A DNA stretch of 64,000 nt, taken from assembly GCF_036894955.1 (NCBI RefSeq), contig NZ_CP145905.1, positions 125,001 to 189,000 on the forward strand, written 5' to 3'. How positions within the stretch are numbered: position 1 is the stretch's first letter; each line of letters opens with the position of its first letter. A program made the position numbers and the translations under genes. The notes beneath the pieces are model-generated. The model did not search any database and was not told the DNA's origin. It saw nothing but the letters and a program-made list of their open reading frames with translations. Positions 29,292-40,779 of the stretch are shown here, in pieces. Source of the DNA: Paenibacillus sp. KS-LC4 (GTDB taxonomy: Bacteria; Bacillota; Bacilli; Paenibacillales; Paenibacillaceae).

Positions 29292-29321
29292 TTGATATTC
29301 CTTTTTAACCTGTGGTATAAT
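29292..29321 (+). promoter_or_regulatory. Promoter of the tRNA-Ser gene
   Basis: TTGATA at 29292-29297, an 18-base spacer and TATAAT at 29316-29321, 25 bases before the tRNA. Confidence 0.75.
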
Positions 29322-29345
29322 AAGTTTTGTGATGATTTTGTATAC

Positions 29346-29434
29346 GGAGAGGTACCGAAGCGGTCATAACGGGGCGGTCTTGAAAACCGTTAGGGGGCAA
29401 CTCCACGTGGGTTCGAATCCCACCCTCTCCGCCA
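29346..29434 (+). tRNA. tRNA-Ser (anticodon TGA)
   Basis: A class II tRNA: the acceptor stem ggagagg pairs with cctctcc, the anticodon loop is cttgaaa with TGA, there is a long variable arm (ttagggggcaactccacg) and the T-loop gttcgaatc; CCA is encoded. Its place after serS matches the serS - trnS order of B. subtilis. Confidence 0.97.
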
Positions 29435-29448
29435 ACTTAATAAACGAT

Positions 29449-29480
29449 AACGTCCAACCTTACGGTTTGGGCGTTTTTTT
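29449..29480 (+). terminator. tRNA-Ser terminator
   Basis: Stem aacgtccaacc / ggtttgggcgtt with one bulge and seven T, 15 bases after the tRNA. Confidence 0.82.
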
Positions 29481-29693
29481 GTTGTCTGGAATTGGTGATA
29501 ACGTATTAACAGCAGTTATCACCATTATCCACGGATGCGTTGTGGGCAAAATGTATATAATGTGGATAACTCGCATGGATTGTGTATAACATTGTGGATA
29601 ACGTTGTGATTAAGCATGTCGTTATGTTGGATTTTGCCTGAATAATTGGCGGGCTTGCGCTGCATCTTATAAGATGTGGAGGTGTTGATAAAG

Positions 29694-30041
29694 ATGGCTA
29701 AAAATGATGAGCTGACCTATAGCCAGCCAGAGCTTGTGGAGGCATGGAATCGCACACTGCCGGAATTGATGAACAAGCCGGATAAATGTCTGGTACAAGC
29801 CGATGAGGCAGATCCAAAATCGCTGCGAATTACGATTCAGTCAGCGGGTCACCAGTCGTATGAGATTGATTTTAAGGTAACCTATGTGGATAGCCGTGAA
29901 ATTAAAGTCGAGCTTGTCGATGTGGAGAAGGATCATCGTGCTGTGGATGAACGCACAGATATCCTTCAACAACTGATTCATGACTATAAGCGCCATATTC
30001 ATGAATGCGCCCAAGCGCTTGGACAGCTAACGCATGCTTAA
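29694..30041 (+). CDS. Conserved hypothetical protein
   Basis: A 115-residue soluble acidic protein (MAKNDELTYSQPELVEAW...). It has a mixed alpha/beta pattern with a C-terminal helix; no signal peptide, membrane segment or motif I can name. ATG at 29694 has ggaggtg ten bases upstream, so I prefer it over the frame start at 29676. Very close to the following small gene, with which it probably forms an operon. Confidence 0.7.
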   Translation: MAKNDELTYSQPELVEAWNRTLPELMNKPDKCLVQADEADPKSLRITIQSAGHQSYEIDFKVTYVDSREIKVELVDVEKDHRAVDERTDILQQLIHDYKRHIHECAQALGQLTHA

Positions 30042-30055
30042 AGGAGGACGATAAT

Positions 30056-30214
30056 ATGAGCAAGCCAGACAGCATGCCTGTACCGGAGGCAGAGCGTCCA
30101 TCTCAGGACAAAAGAAGCCGCAATGATGAGTCTGCCCAGCAGCAGCCATTGTCCGGGTCTAAAAAAACAAAGAAGAAAAATCATACTTCTCACCTAAATC
30201 CGGAAGGTTCTTAA
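30056..30214 (+). CDS. Small basic, low-complexity protein
   Basis: 52 residues, rich in Ser, Pro, Gln and Lys (KKTKKKNHTSHLNPEGS at the end), no hydrophobic core, likely disordered. ATG at 30056 has a strong aaaggagg nine bases before it, and a terminator follows, so it looks like a real gene in a two-gene operon with the preceding one. Its function is unknown; small spore-type proteins often have this composition. Confidence 0.6.
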   Translation: MSKPDSMPVPEAERPSQDKRSRNDESAQQQPLSGSKKTKKKNHTSHLNPEGS

Positions 30215-30235
30215 ACGCAAGGCATTCATACAAAA

Positions 30236-30268
30236 GTCCCGTTTCTTCTTGGAGAAGCGGGATTTTTT
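30236..30268 (+). terminator. Terminator of the 29694-30214 operon
   Basis: Stem tcccgtttcttc / gagaagcggga with six T after it. Confidence 0.85.
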
Positions 30269-30351
30269 GGATATTGCTTCTATGAGCGGTCGTTTTGATA
30301 TAAAATAGGGGGGATGTCATTCAGAGATACAAATAGGGAGGATCAACTAGA

Positions 30352-31395
30352 ATGAAAAACAGACTTCATAAAGTGGCTATGCTACTTATTGCTGCTGCTT
30401 TAATTATTGTCGCAGGCTGCAGCGCGAGTGCGTCGCCTAAGGAATCTTTGGAGAAAGCTACTCAAAAAATGACGGAAGTTACCTCATATGAGTCCACCAT
30501 GTCCTTTGGGATAGATGAGCTATCGGTGCCAGACGAGTTGCTGCAGGGAGAGGGAGCTGGGGCGCAATACGTCATCAACCTGCTCAAAGGCGCTAAAGTA
30601 AATGTTAAAGCGGTATATCAACAAGAGCCGCTGCGCACAGATATGGAAATGGATGTTACGGCAGCCGGCCTTTCTGTTAAAATTCCGATGATTATGACGG
30701 ACAAAAAATTGTACGTTAAAATTCCAGCACTTCCGATGCTTATGCTGCCAGAGCAATACACGGATAAATTCGTGGAGATTGATCTGGAGGAGCTGTCAAA
30801 GCAAGCAAAAACAGGAGCCATGATGGATACGGCTGCCCAGCAGAAGCTTGGTCAAGAAGTGAGCGGCATTATTTTAAAACATTTTGATGAGAAAACATAT
30901 TTTTCTACGCTGAAAAAAGAAGATGCGGCGCTCCCTGAAGGGGTAGAGGCTGATCAAGTGGTTCGTTTCCAAATTAATGAAGGGAACTATCAGCAGGCTG
31001 TAGAAACCATCGTTAATCAAGTGCTTCCAGAGCTAATCGACACGTTGACGAAAAACGAAGATTTTATGAAAATGCTACAAAGCTCAAATGAGGATGTAAC
31101 GAAGCTGAAGGATGAATTTGAAGCAAACAAGCAAGAGACGTTGGAACAGCTGAAATCCAACCTGAAAGTTAATGATTTCTCCATTGTAGGAGCCATTAAA
31201 GACGGCTATTTATCGCAGCAGACTGCTAAAATCAACGTAGACTTTACGGATGAAAGCGGCGGTATCGTGAAAATTGGCGGTTCGTTAACGGCTGAATACC
31301 ACAACATTAATAAAGCGCCTAAATTCCTGTATGAAATTCCGACCGACGCAGTTAAGATGGATGAGCTGATGTCTGGCATGGGACTAGGCCTGTAG
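30352..31395 (+). CDS. Lipoprotein, unknown function
   Basis: 347 residues. A type II signal peptide ends in the lipobox IIVAGC, so Cys23 should be lipidated and the protein anchored on the outer face of the membrane. The body begins as a helix (ESLEKATQKMTEVTSYES) and continues with beta-strand-rich repeats like LolA/LppX-type lipid-binding folds of Bacillota lipoproteins (DUF6612-like). This fold idea is inference. ATG at 30352 has an agggagga site. A terminator follows. Confidence 0.75.
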   Translation: MKNRLHKVAMLLIAAALIIVAGCSASASPKESLEKATQKMTEVTSYESTMSFGIDELSVPDELLQGEGAGAQYVINLLKGAKVNVKAVYQQEPLRTDMEMDVTAAGLSVKIPMIMTDKKLYVKIPALPMLMLPEQYTDKFVEIDLEELSKQAKTGAMMDTAAQQKLGQEVSGIILKHFDEKTYFSTLKKEDAALPEGVEADQVVRFQINEGNYQQAVETIVNQVLPELIDTLTKNEDFMKMLQSSNEDVTKLKDEFEANKQETLEQLKSNLKVNDFSIVGAIKDGYLSQQTAKINVDFTDESGGIVKIGGSLTAEYHNINKAPKFLYEIPTDAVKMDELMSGMGLGL

Positions 31396-31420
31396 CTTGA
31401 AAGCTTAAAAGGATACAAAA

Positions 31421-31456
31421 GGAGCCGCCATTCTTAGCGAATGAGCGGTTTTTTTT
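31421..31456 (+). terminator. Terminator after the lipoprotein gene
   Basis: Stem ggagccgccattc / gaatgagcggt with a bulge and eight T. Confidence 0.7.
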
Positions 31457-31546
31457 ATAGCGCTGCGGCAGTAGCCTTAATACTCCTATTGCTTTAAAAA
31501 GTAAAGTATATTACTATACGTATATGAGTTTAAAGGAGGAATTGTA

Positions 31547-32305
31547 ATGCAAATAGATGTATGGTCAGATTTCGCATGTCCGTTCTGTTATATTGGTAAA
31601 AAGAAACTGGAGGGGGCATTAGCAAAGTTTGAGCATGGCAAGCAAGTGAAGGTCGTGTTCCGCAGCTTTGAGCTGGACCCTAACGCCGCGATCAGCTACG
31701 AGCATGATGTACATGAAATGCTGTCCCGCAAATACGGCATGCCCCGCGAGAAAGCAATCGAGATGAATAGAGATTTGGCGAAGCAGGCGGCATCGGTTGG
31801 TTTGACCTTTAACTTCGATACGCTGGTGCTGACGAATACGCTAGATGGGCATCGCCTGACCCATTTTGCTGCAAAATACGGCAAGCAGGAGGAAATGTCG
31901 GAAATATTGTTCCGTGCCTATTTTACTGATTCGAAGCATTTGGGAGAGCGCGACACGCTTGCTGATTTGGCTGCTGAGGTTGGACTCGATCGTCAGGAGG
32001 TACTGGCTATGCTTGAAAGCGATGCTCATACACAGGATGTGCGCGGGGATGAGGAGGAGGCTTCGCGGTTAGGAGTGCGAGGTGTGCCATTTTTCGTCCT
32101 TAATCGCAAATACGCCATATCGGGTGCGCAGCCGGATGAAGTATTCCTGAATGCAATCAAGCAAGCTTGGGATGAAGCATATCCGACACTGACCGTTATC
32201 AATGATTTACCTGACGCGATGGATGGTGCAGCTTGTTCAGACGGCGCTTGTGCGCCTTCGGCAGCTAAGGATGCAGCTAAGGATGCCCATTCCGACAAAG
32301 CCTAA
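31547..32305 (+). CDS. DsbA-family oxidoreductase, FrnE type
   Basis: 252 residues with thioredoxin fold and inserted helical domain. The redox motif is CPFC in SDFACPFCYIG (C11 and C14), and the cis-Pro loop is RGVPFFVLN. No signal peptide, so it acts in the cytoplasm, as expected of FrnE-like proteins with thiol-disulfide or 2-hydroxychromene isomerase-like fold. The C-terminal 30 residues are Ala/Asp/Cys rich (CSDGACAPSA) and may hold a second redox or metal-binding Cys pair. ATG at 31547 follows aaaggagg. Confidence 0.88.
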   Translation: MQIDVWSDFACPFCYIGKKKLEGALAKFEHGKQVKVVFRSFELDPNAAISYEHDVHEMLSRKYGMPREKAIEMNRDLAKQAASVGLTFNFDTLVLTNTLDGHRLTHFAAKYGKQEEMSEILFRAYFTDSKHLGERDTLADLAAEVGLDRQEVLAMLESDAHTQDVRGDEEEASRLGVRGVPFFVLNRKYAISGAQPDEVFLNAIKQAWDEAYPTLTVINDLPDAMDGAACSDGACAPSAAKDAAKDAHSDKA

Positions 32306-32523
32306 TCGTATGTTACGCTAAATGTATAGATATAGATGGATTTCAGTGGAGGCTGGAGTGGCGGGCAAGTGACGCTGCTTCAGCCTTTTTAGACCGCGCC
32401 CGCTACAAAAGGCGGCAAGAGTCTTTTCACCATGACGGTGCGAAAATATAATTTGGCTGAGGGTTGTCCTCGCGCCTTTATGATGAGAAAATAAGGAAAA
32501 AGAGCATCAGGAGGCTGCGCGCA

Positions 32524-32985
32524 TTGAAAAGGAAGTCCCGTAAAAAGAAGTTTAAAATGAAAAATGCCTTTATTTCCTTGCTTATTATGCTGGCTTTGGC
32601 TGGTGCATCCTATATGGGCTGGCTCGATGAGCTGGCGAAAGATTGGAATACGGCAGAAGGAACGGACTATACGTTATATTTTCCGACTGATCGGTATCCG
32701 GAGACAGGCAAGCACATTAAAGATGCGATTGCTGCGGGAAAATCCCCTATTTGTACGATTGATCGGGATGGCGCGGATCAGAATCGAAAGAAATCATTGC
32801 AGGGCGTCAAGGTGAAAAAAGGCTTTGATCGTGATGAATGGCCAATGGCTATGTGTGCAGAAGGCGGGAGCGGAGCACATATTGCTTATATTGACCCATC
32901 GGATAATCGCGGTGCAGGGTCGTGGGTCAGCAACCAGCTGGAGAAATATCCCGATGGCTCGAGAATTGCTTTTGTCATCAAATAA
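32524..32985 (+). CDS. NucA/NucB-type deoxyribonuclease
   Basis: 153 residues: a strongly basic start ([10 protein letters not shown]), one membrane span or uncleaved signal anchor ([16 protein letters not shown]), and a C-terminal NucA/NucB domain. The family core [20 protein letters not shown] holds the catalytic Asp-Glu pair, followed by [13 protein letters not shown]. Such secreted nucleases act in sporulation or competence (NucB, NucA). TTG at 32524 is chosen for its aggagg nine bases before; the frame could open at 32464. Confidence 0.86.
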   Translation: MKRKSRKKKFKMKNAFISLLIMLALAGASYMGWLDELAKDWNTAEGTDYTLYFPTDRYPETGKHIKDAIAAGKSPICTIDRDGADQNRKKSLQGVKVKKGFDRDEWPMAMCAEGGSGAHIAYIDPSDNRGAGSWVSNQLEKYPDGSRIAFVIK

Positions 32986-33006
32986 TAAAGCACTTAATTG
33001 TAGGTT

Positions 33007-33050
33007 AAAGTCCAATTTTCTGCGTTGCTGCGGAGGATTGGGCTTTTTTT
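33007..33050 (+). terminator. Terminator after the nuclease gene
   Basis: Stem aaagtccaat / attgggcttt around a 20-base loop, followed by seven T. Confidence 0.72.
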
Positions 33051-33181
33051 ATATTTAGGGGATGGGTGAATACCGTGTTGCATTTTGGGTTCATACATAG
33101 ACTGATGTAATGATGATAAAAGTCTATTATTTATATTTTTGCATAGGGAGCAAGTAAATAATTAGGTAAAGAGGGATGGAA

Positions 33182-33337
33182 ATGAACAGGGGACGGAAAA
33201 CGCAAGAGCTGAACCAATGGATTAAGCAGCTCCAGCATGTAAAAGGTTTAATACGACAAAATCGTGTTAAACGAGCTAGTGCACATATTCGACATGTTAT
33301 TTCGGCATGCAGGCGCACAGTGAGTAAGAAGCGTTAA
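33182..33337 (+). CDS. Small basic protein beside the collagen-like gene
   Basis: 51 residues, start ATG at 33182 with agaggga upstream, stop TAA at 33335-33337. It is rich in Arg, Lys, Gln and His and looks like a pair of helices. Its middle (QNRVKRASAHIRHVISAC) resembles the N-terminus of the following collagen-like protein ([18 protein letters not shown]) in residue pattern. It could be a companion or anchor subunit. Real-gene status rests on the ribosome site, position and this likeness. Confidence 0.55.
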   Translation: MNRGRKTQELNQWIKQLQHVKGLIRQNRVKRASAHIRHVISACRRTVSKKR

Positions 33338-33353
33338 GGCTAAAAAATAATAG

Positions 33354-35855
<2,502 letters not shown>

Positions 35856-35933
35856 TTCGTCAATTTGGGCACGAAGTCAACAAGTAATGAATAAGATGGG
35901 TCAATAGAATCGACTCGCAGGAGTGTGGTTTCA

Positions 35934-37037
35934 TTGATCGCAATTAGCCTTTGTATGATTGTCAAAAATGAAGAAAAAACATTGGCGCGCTGTCTCGCCT
36001 CTATCGCCCCCGCCGTAGATGAGATTATTATTGTCGACACAGGCTCGACCGATGCTACCAGAGAAATCGCTGCTGATTTCACGAATCGCGTCGAGTCTTT
36101 CACCTGGGTGGATGACTTTGCCGCAGCCCGCAATTACGCATTCTCGCTTGCAACGAAGCCTTATATGATGTGGCTGGATGCAGATGATGTACTGGAGGTT
36201 TCCGAGGTGCACAAGCTGAAGGCGCTCAAGCATCAGCTTGACGATACGGTGGACTCTGTCTCCATGGACTACCATCTGTCATTTGACGAGTTCGGGAATG
36301 TCGTTAATAAGCTGCGGCGCAATCGCATTGTAAAGCGTGAGCGGGGCTTCCAGTGGATAGGTGCGGTTCATGAGTATTTGGAGGTATATGGGAACATTGT
36401 CCACTGCGATGTGATCGTTACACATAAAAGCCTTGGGCATGACAGTGACCGCAATTTAACAATGTATGAGAACAGGCTCCGTAGAGGAGAGATTTTCACC
36501 CCGCGCGACTTGTTTTATTATGCGAATGAGCTGAAGGATAATGGTCGCTATGATTCGGCTATTCGTTATTATGATAAGTTTCTCGCGACGGAAAAAGGCT
36601 GGATTGAAGATAATATTCTCGCTTGCGGACGGCTTGCAGATTGCTATCACGAGTTGAACGAGCCTCGCAATATGATGGATTCCGTGCTGCGCTCCTTCTA
36701 TTATGATAAGCCGCGGGCAGAATTTTGCTGCCGTCTTGGGTATTATTTTTTGCAGCAGGATAAGCTCCAGATGGCCGTTTATTGGTATAAGCAGGCGCTC
36801 CAGGTCGAGCACGCAGATACAACAGATTGGGGCTTCGCGAATGTAGCCTGCTCTACGTGGCTGCCGCAGCTTCAGCTATGTGTCTGTTATGACCGTCTGG
36901 GCGACTTTGAGGCGGCCAATTTTCATAATGAGCAAGCGGCCAGCTATCGGCCAGAGGATGAGCGAATGATTGCGAATCGGGAATATTTGAGCAAGCGGTT
37001 GAGCAAGAGGGATGAGGGAGGGGTCGTGCTTGTTTAA
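35934..37037 (+). CDS. Family 2 glycosyltransferase with TPR-like C-terminus
   Basis: 367 residues. The GT-A domain begins at once: ISLCMIVKNEEKTLARCL, then IIIVDTGSTDAT and the DxD-type MWLDADDV. The C-terminal 170 residues form TPR-like helical pairs (YDSAIRYYDKFLATEKG; MAVYWYKQALQ). This architecture is common in Bacillota glycosyltransferases beside collagen-like or spore-coat genes. TTG at 35934 is placed by aggag ten bases before; GTG at 35925 would be too near. It ends overlapping the next gene. Likely glycosylates the collagen-like protein. Confidence 0.85.
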   Translation: MIAISLCMIVKNEEKTLARCLASIAPAVDEIIIVDTGSTDATREIAADFTNRVESFTWVDDFAAARNYAFSLATKPYMMWLDADDVLEVSEVHKLKALKHQLDDTVDSVSMDYHLSFDEFGNVVNKLRRNRIVKRERGFQWIGAVHEYLEVYGNIVHCDVIVTHKSLGHDSDRNLTMYENRLRRGEIFTPRDLFYYANELKDNGRYDSAIRYYDKFLATEKGWIEDNILACGRLADCYHELNEPRNMMDSVLRSFYYDKPRAEFCCRLGYYFLQQDKLQMAVYWYKQALQVEHADTTDWGFANVACSTWLPQLQLCVCYDRLGDFEAANFHNEQAASYRPEDERMIANREYLSKRLSKRDEGGVVLV

Positions 37038-38592
37038 TAAAAAAAAGCATGTGCTCATCGCCAGCCCCGTTCAGCAGCAGCCTACGATTTTGGCGTTGTT
37101 TCTCGCTTCACTGAAGCGCCTCCATGCAAACCAGTTGGAGCTGAGCTATCTCTTTATAGACGATAATACAGATGCGACGAGCAGTCTGCTGCTATCACAG
37201 TTTGCTGCCGCTCGCGATGGCGTGACGATTATTTCGCCAGAATCCTCTGATAGCCAAGAAGAGTATGTGCGTACAGATATGACGCATTGCTGGAATGAGC
37301 GGCTCATTTGGAAGGTTGCCGATTTTAAAAATCGCATCATTGATCATGCACTGCATAACCAAGCAGACTACTTATTCCTGCTCGATTCCGATCTGCTGCT
37401 GGATGCGAGAACGCTAGAACAGCTAGTAGCTGATGACAAGGATATTGTCTCGGAAATTTTTTGGACCCGCTGGCAGCCGGAAGCGCGCCCGCAGCCGCAA
37501 GTGTGGCTGCATGATGAATACGGACAGTGGGAGCAGGGGCGGGGCGAGAAGCTGAGCGATGTGGAGATTGCGGTGCGCTTGGAGCATTTTTTTGCGAAAA
37601 TTAGCGAGCCTGGCGTTTATGAGGTTGGAGGGCTTGGTGCATGTACGCTGCTTAGCAGACGTGCGCTTAAAGCAGGTGTACATTTTGGCCCTATTAGCAA
37701 TTTAACCTTCTGGGGGGAAGATCGGCATTTCTGCATCAGGGCGGCCGCGCTTGGCCTAAAGCTATTTGTGGATACCCACTACCCTGCCTATCATATTTAC
37801 CGAAGTGCGGATTTGGCTGGGGCGGAGCGATTTCTACAGAAAGAACCGGAGGTTCAGCCGAATCCGAATCCGAGTCCGAGTCAGAAGCCTATACCTAAAG
37901 GGCGGCTTACGCTGTCGATGGTCGTAAGAAATGAGAGCAGCCGCTATTTGCGTCAGGCGCTGGAGCAGCATCGCCAATATATTGATGACGCGGTCATTAT
38001 TGACGATGGCAGTACGGATGACACAGCCGATGTGTGCTTGCAGGCGCTGGAAGGCATTCCGGTTAAGCTGATCCGCAACGAGTTTTCGCGCTTCAGCAAT
38101 GAAGTTGCGCTTCGGCAGCAGCAGTGGGAGGAGACGTTGACTGTAAATCCGGAGTGGATTCTGAATCTCGATGCGGATGAATGGTTTGAGCAAAGCTTCG
38201 CTCAGGAGCTCGACACCCTGCTGCGAAGCCGGACTACGAACGTATTTTGCTTCCGGTTATACGATTTTTGGAGCCTTCATTCCTATAGATCGGATGCGAT
38301 TTGGCGGGCGCATGAAAGCTATCGTCCTTTTTTGCTCCGCTATGATCCAACATTTAATTATAAGTGGAAAAATACACCGCAGCATTGCGGGCGTTTTCCC
38401 GCTAATATTTTGGAGCTGCCTCATCAGCTGTCGGAAATTCGCCTTAAGCATTACGGCTGGGCGAAAGTCGAGCATCGCCGGGAGAAGCTGCACCGCTACC
38501 AAATGCTTGACCCCGATGCCAAGTATGGCTGGAAGGAGCAATACCTGTCCATTTTAGATGACAATCCACAGCTTGTGGAGTGGCAGGAATAA
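37030..38592 (+). CDS. Two-domain glycosyltransferase
   Basis: 520 residues with two GT-A domains. The first (about 1-270) holds LFIDDNTD and FLLDSDLLLDART (DxD) and ends with FWGEDRHFCIRAAALG, typical of a GT2-like retaining/inverting domain. A Pro/Asn/Ser linker (NPNPSPSQKPIPKG) leads to the second (about 300-520): LSMVVRNESSRYLRQAL, DDAVIIDDGSTDDT and LNLDADEWFE. TTG at 37030 has ggagggg just upstream; ATG at 37012 is the alternative. It overlaps the preceding gene by eight bases, so both are probably cotranslated and act on the same glycan. Confidence 0.82.
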   Translation: MFNKKKHVLIASPVQQQPTILALFLASLKRLHANQLELSYLFIDDNTDATSSLLLSQFAAARDGVTIISPESSDSQEEYVRTDMTHCWNERLIWKVADFKNRIIDHALHNQADYLFLLDSDLLLDARTLEQLVADDKDIVSEIFWTRWQPEARPQPQVWLHDEYGQWEQGRGEKLSDVEIAVRLEHFFAKISEPGVYEVGGLGACTLLSRRALKAGVHFGPISNLTFWGEDRHFCIRAAALGLKLFVDTHYPAYHIYRSADLAGAERFLQKEPEVQPNPNPSPSQKPIPKGRLTLSMVVRNESSRYLRQALEQHRQYIDDAVIIDDGSTDDTADVCLQALEGIPVKLIRNEFSRFSNEVALRQQQWEETLTVNPEWILNLDADEWFEQSFAQELDTLLRSRTTNVFCFRLYDFWSLHSYRSDAIWRAHESYRPFLLRYDPTFNYKWKNTPQHCGRFPANILELPHQLSEIRLKHYGWAKVEHRREKLHRYQMLDPDAKYGWKEQYLSILDDNPQLVEWQE

Positions 38593-38637
38593 CAGGGACA
38601 GCAGATATATCAGGAGTGGAGGATAAAAATAGGAAAA

Positions 38638-38681
38638 AAGAGCATTCCTGCTCATCAGCAATGATGAGCAGGAATGCTCTT
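38638..38681. terminator. Perfect 20-bp bidirectional terminator
   Basis: Perfect 20-base arms at 38638-38657 and 38662-38681 around a gcaa tetraloop, between the glycosyltransferase gene and the convergent AIM24 gene. Confidence 0.9.
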
Positions 38682-38715
38682 AATCTTCTTATCGGATGTA
38701 CGTATAATAAAGAGC

Positions 38716-39546
38716 CTAACGCAAAATTCGGCCAATGATGCCACCGAGCCCGCCTTCATTATTATTATTGTTATTGCCAGGATTGCCGCCCATATTGCCA
38801 CCGTTCCCACCATTGCCGCCAAAGGTGTTTTGGAAGGCGCTGCTTTGCTCCTGCGGCTGATAGCGATTGTCGTCAATGCCGAATTTCACGCCGCTTTGAC
38901 GCTCGAAAGGCTGAACGATAACGACTTGCCCTGGCTCATTAAACTCATACATATATGATTCACCGGAGGTTTGTCCGATAAACGTTTTCCAGTTCACATC
39001 AAGCTTCACTTTAGGAGAAGGGCCTGTCCATGCCACAATCGCATCGGGATCGACGCGGCATGGAGCTTGCAGCACGAGCGGATTTCCGTTCGTTTTTACA
39101 GCAACTTGGGCGCCATTACCGTTGTAGGAAAGCTTAGAGGTGAAAAGTCCACGCTGAGAAATGACACCTGAGCCAATAACCGTAACGCCATAGTGGCACG
39201 TTTCTGTAAATGCCAGCAGATCCTCACTTTCAACACTAACGTGCTGCCAAGGGCCGCCTTGCTCCAAATTAATGACGGTCACATGCGTGTTCTGGTCGGC
39301 AAGATAGACCGAGCCTTGGCCTTCGACCTCCATAATTTCAAGGTTCTCGCCCGTAATACGGCGCATGCCATGGTTTAATACTTGTCCAACGATGTTGCCG
39401 CCGTTAGTGCCCAGCAAGCGCTTGGAATATTTAAATTTGCCGCTGTAGGCCTGATCAGCGACCATGGAGCCTTTTTTCGCGAAAAATCTGCCTTGACCTT
39501 CTGCTTTCAGAAACAGCTCGCGTTCCACTTGAAATTGAAATGGCAT
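38716..39546 (-). CDS. AIM24 family protein
   Basis: 276 residues. The core (about 1-225) is the AIM24 (DUF124, TRAP-like) fold: FFAKKGSMVADQ near the start, LLAFTETCHYGVTV and SGVISQRGLFTSKLSYNG. The C-terminal 45 residues are Gly/Asn low complexity (NTFGGNGGNGGNMGGN). ATG at 39546 has ggaggt upstream. It lies just downstream of the TerD-like gene, 32 bases apart, probably one operon. AIM24 proteins are found with Ter-type stress systems and membrane organisation, but the bacterial role is not established. Confidence 0.86.
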   Translation of the reverse strand: MPFQFQVERELFLKAEGQGRFFAKKGSMVADQAYSGKFKYSKRLLGTNGGNIVGQVLNHGMRRITGENLEIMEVEGQGSVYLADQNTHVTVINLEQGGPWQHVSVESEDLLAFTETCHYGVTVIGSGVISQRGLFTSKLSYNGNGAQVAVKTNGNPLVLQAPCRVDPDAIVAWTGPSPKVKLDVNWKTFIGQTSGESYMYEFNEPGQVVIVQPFERQSGVKFGIDDNRYQPQEQSSAFQNTFGGNGGNGGNMGGNPGNNNNNNEGGLGGIIGRILR

Positions 39547-39578
39547 ATGAGTTGACCTCCAGTTGAATGTGTTATGAA

Positions 39579-40385
39579 TTACATAGCGCCGTAATGCGCA
39601 CAAATGCCAGCTAGATCAAGCGAAAGGCCTGTGCCTACCGCATTGAATTTCCACTCATTGTTGTGACGGTATACCTCTCCCGCAAGCAAGGAAATGGAGG
39701 TAGAGTAGTCCTCGGACAAATCAAAGCGGCAAATTTCAGCGCCGTTCGCTTGGTTGACGATGCGAATATAGGCATTGCCAATTTGGCCGAAGTTTTGATT
39801 TTTGCGAATAGCATCATCAATGGTTACAGTGAATACGATTTTTGAAACGTCAGGGGACACACGGGACAATTGGATTTCTGCGGACTCATCGTCGCCGCTT
39901 CCTTGACCGGTCCGATTGTCGCCGTTATAGCGAACCGATCCATCGGGACTGTTCAAATTATTATAAAAAACGATGTGGCCATTCGATATCAGCTTCTCTG
40001 CTTGGTTCAGTAGGAAAATTTCAACATCCAAATCGTAATTTTGACCTTGCAAGCGGTTCGTATCCCAACCGAGTCCAACCTTTAAATGGTCGAGTCCGGG
40101 GTTATTTTTCGTTAAATCGAGCTTTTGTCCTTTAGACAATACAAGTCCGCCGCCGAAGCCGCCGCCTTGAGGGGCAGGCGCTGCGCCAAAAGGGTTTGCG
40201 TTGCCAGCATTTTGAAAGCCACCTTGCTGAATGCCGCCTTGGATGCCGCCCTGCTGGATACCGCCCTGCTGGATACCGCCTTGTTGGATACCGCCCTGTT
40301 GAATGCCGCCTTGCTGGATACCGCCTTGGATGCCGCCTTGTCCACCAAAATTGTTTCCACCGTTAGAATTCGATCCAATACCCAT
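39579..40385 (-). CDS. TerD-family protein with Gly/Gln repeat head
   Basis: 268 residues. Residues 16-60 are a tandem GGIQQ repeat, then a TerD domain: LVLSKGQKLDLTKNNPGLDH, YDLDVEIFLLN (calcium-ligand-type Asp residues), HIVFYNNLNSPDGSVRY, GDDESAEIQLS and NEWKFNAVGTGL. TerD proteins belong to tellurite and stress-resistance systems and bind calcium. ATG at 40385 has gggagg eight bases upstream. Other ter genes (terC, telA) are not in the window. The repeat head could drive self-association. Confidence 0.88.
   Translation of the reverse strand: MGIGSNSNGGNNFGGQGGIQGGIQQGGIQQGGIQQGGIQQGGIQQGGIQGGIQQGGFQNAGNANPFGAAPAPQGGGFGGGLVLSKGQKLDLTKNNPGLDHLKVGLGWDTNRLQGQNYDLDVEIFLLNQAEKLISNGHIVFYNNLNSPDGSVRYNGDNRTGQGSGDDESAEIQLSRVSPDVSKIVFTVTIDDAIRKNQNFGQIGNAYIRIVNQANGAEICRFDLSEDYSTSISLLAGEVYRHNNEWKFNAVGTGLSLDLAGICAHYGAM
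40217..40340 (-). repeat. 15-bp tandem repeats encoding GGIQQ
   Basis: About eight near-identical 15-base units (ggcattcagcagggc type on the coding strand), with two shortened units. In frame within the TerD-like gene, so the copy number can change without frameshift. Confidence 0.85.
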
Positions 40386-40731
40386 TTGTATTGCCTCCCT
40401 AAATATAAAATAAGAGAACCATCTGCCTCGACAGTTATTCACCTTGGAGCGCTTAACAGGCCAGAATGGTGAAATTTGTCGCTTTTGTGTAAGGATATGA
40501 AACTATTTGTAGTATAGCAGATTGCTATTGTAGTTGTTAATGGTTTTACAGTCCTGCTGCAGCAGGGATGTCTGATTAGATACGGTGTAGCAGAAGGTTG
40601 GTTGCATTTTTTAAAATATTTAGGGAGCGATATGATTTTCCCATCCTCTCACAGAGAAACATAACAAAATAGAAGACAAAAGAGAACAATAAAAACAAAA
40701 TGAGCCTCCTATTTTTATCATTTTTTTCCTA

Positions 40732-40755
40732 TATAATGTTGTGAAGCGCTTTCAA
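40732..40755 (+). promoter_or_regulatory. -10 box and cre-like site before the mannanase gene
   Basis: TATAAT at 40732-40737 is followed at once by gtgaagcgctttca (40741-40754), a CcpA cre-like core (aagcgcttt) with mismatches at its first two positions. A roadblock at the transcription start would repress the gene when preferred sugars are present. No clear -35 is seen. Confidence 0.6.
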
Positions 40756-40779
40756 AAAACGGAAATATAGGAGGCTCGC

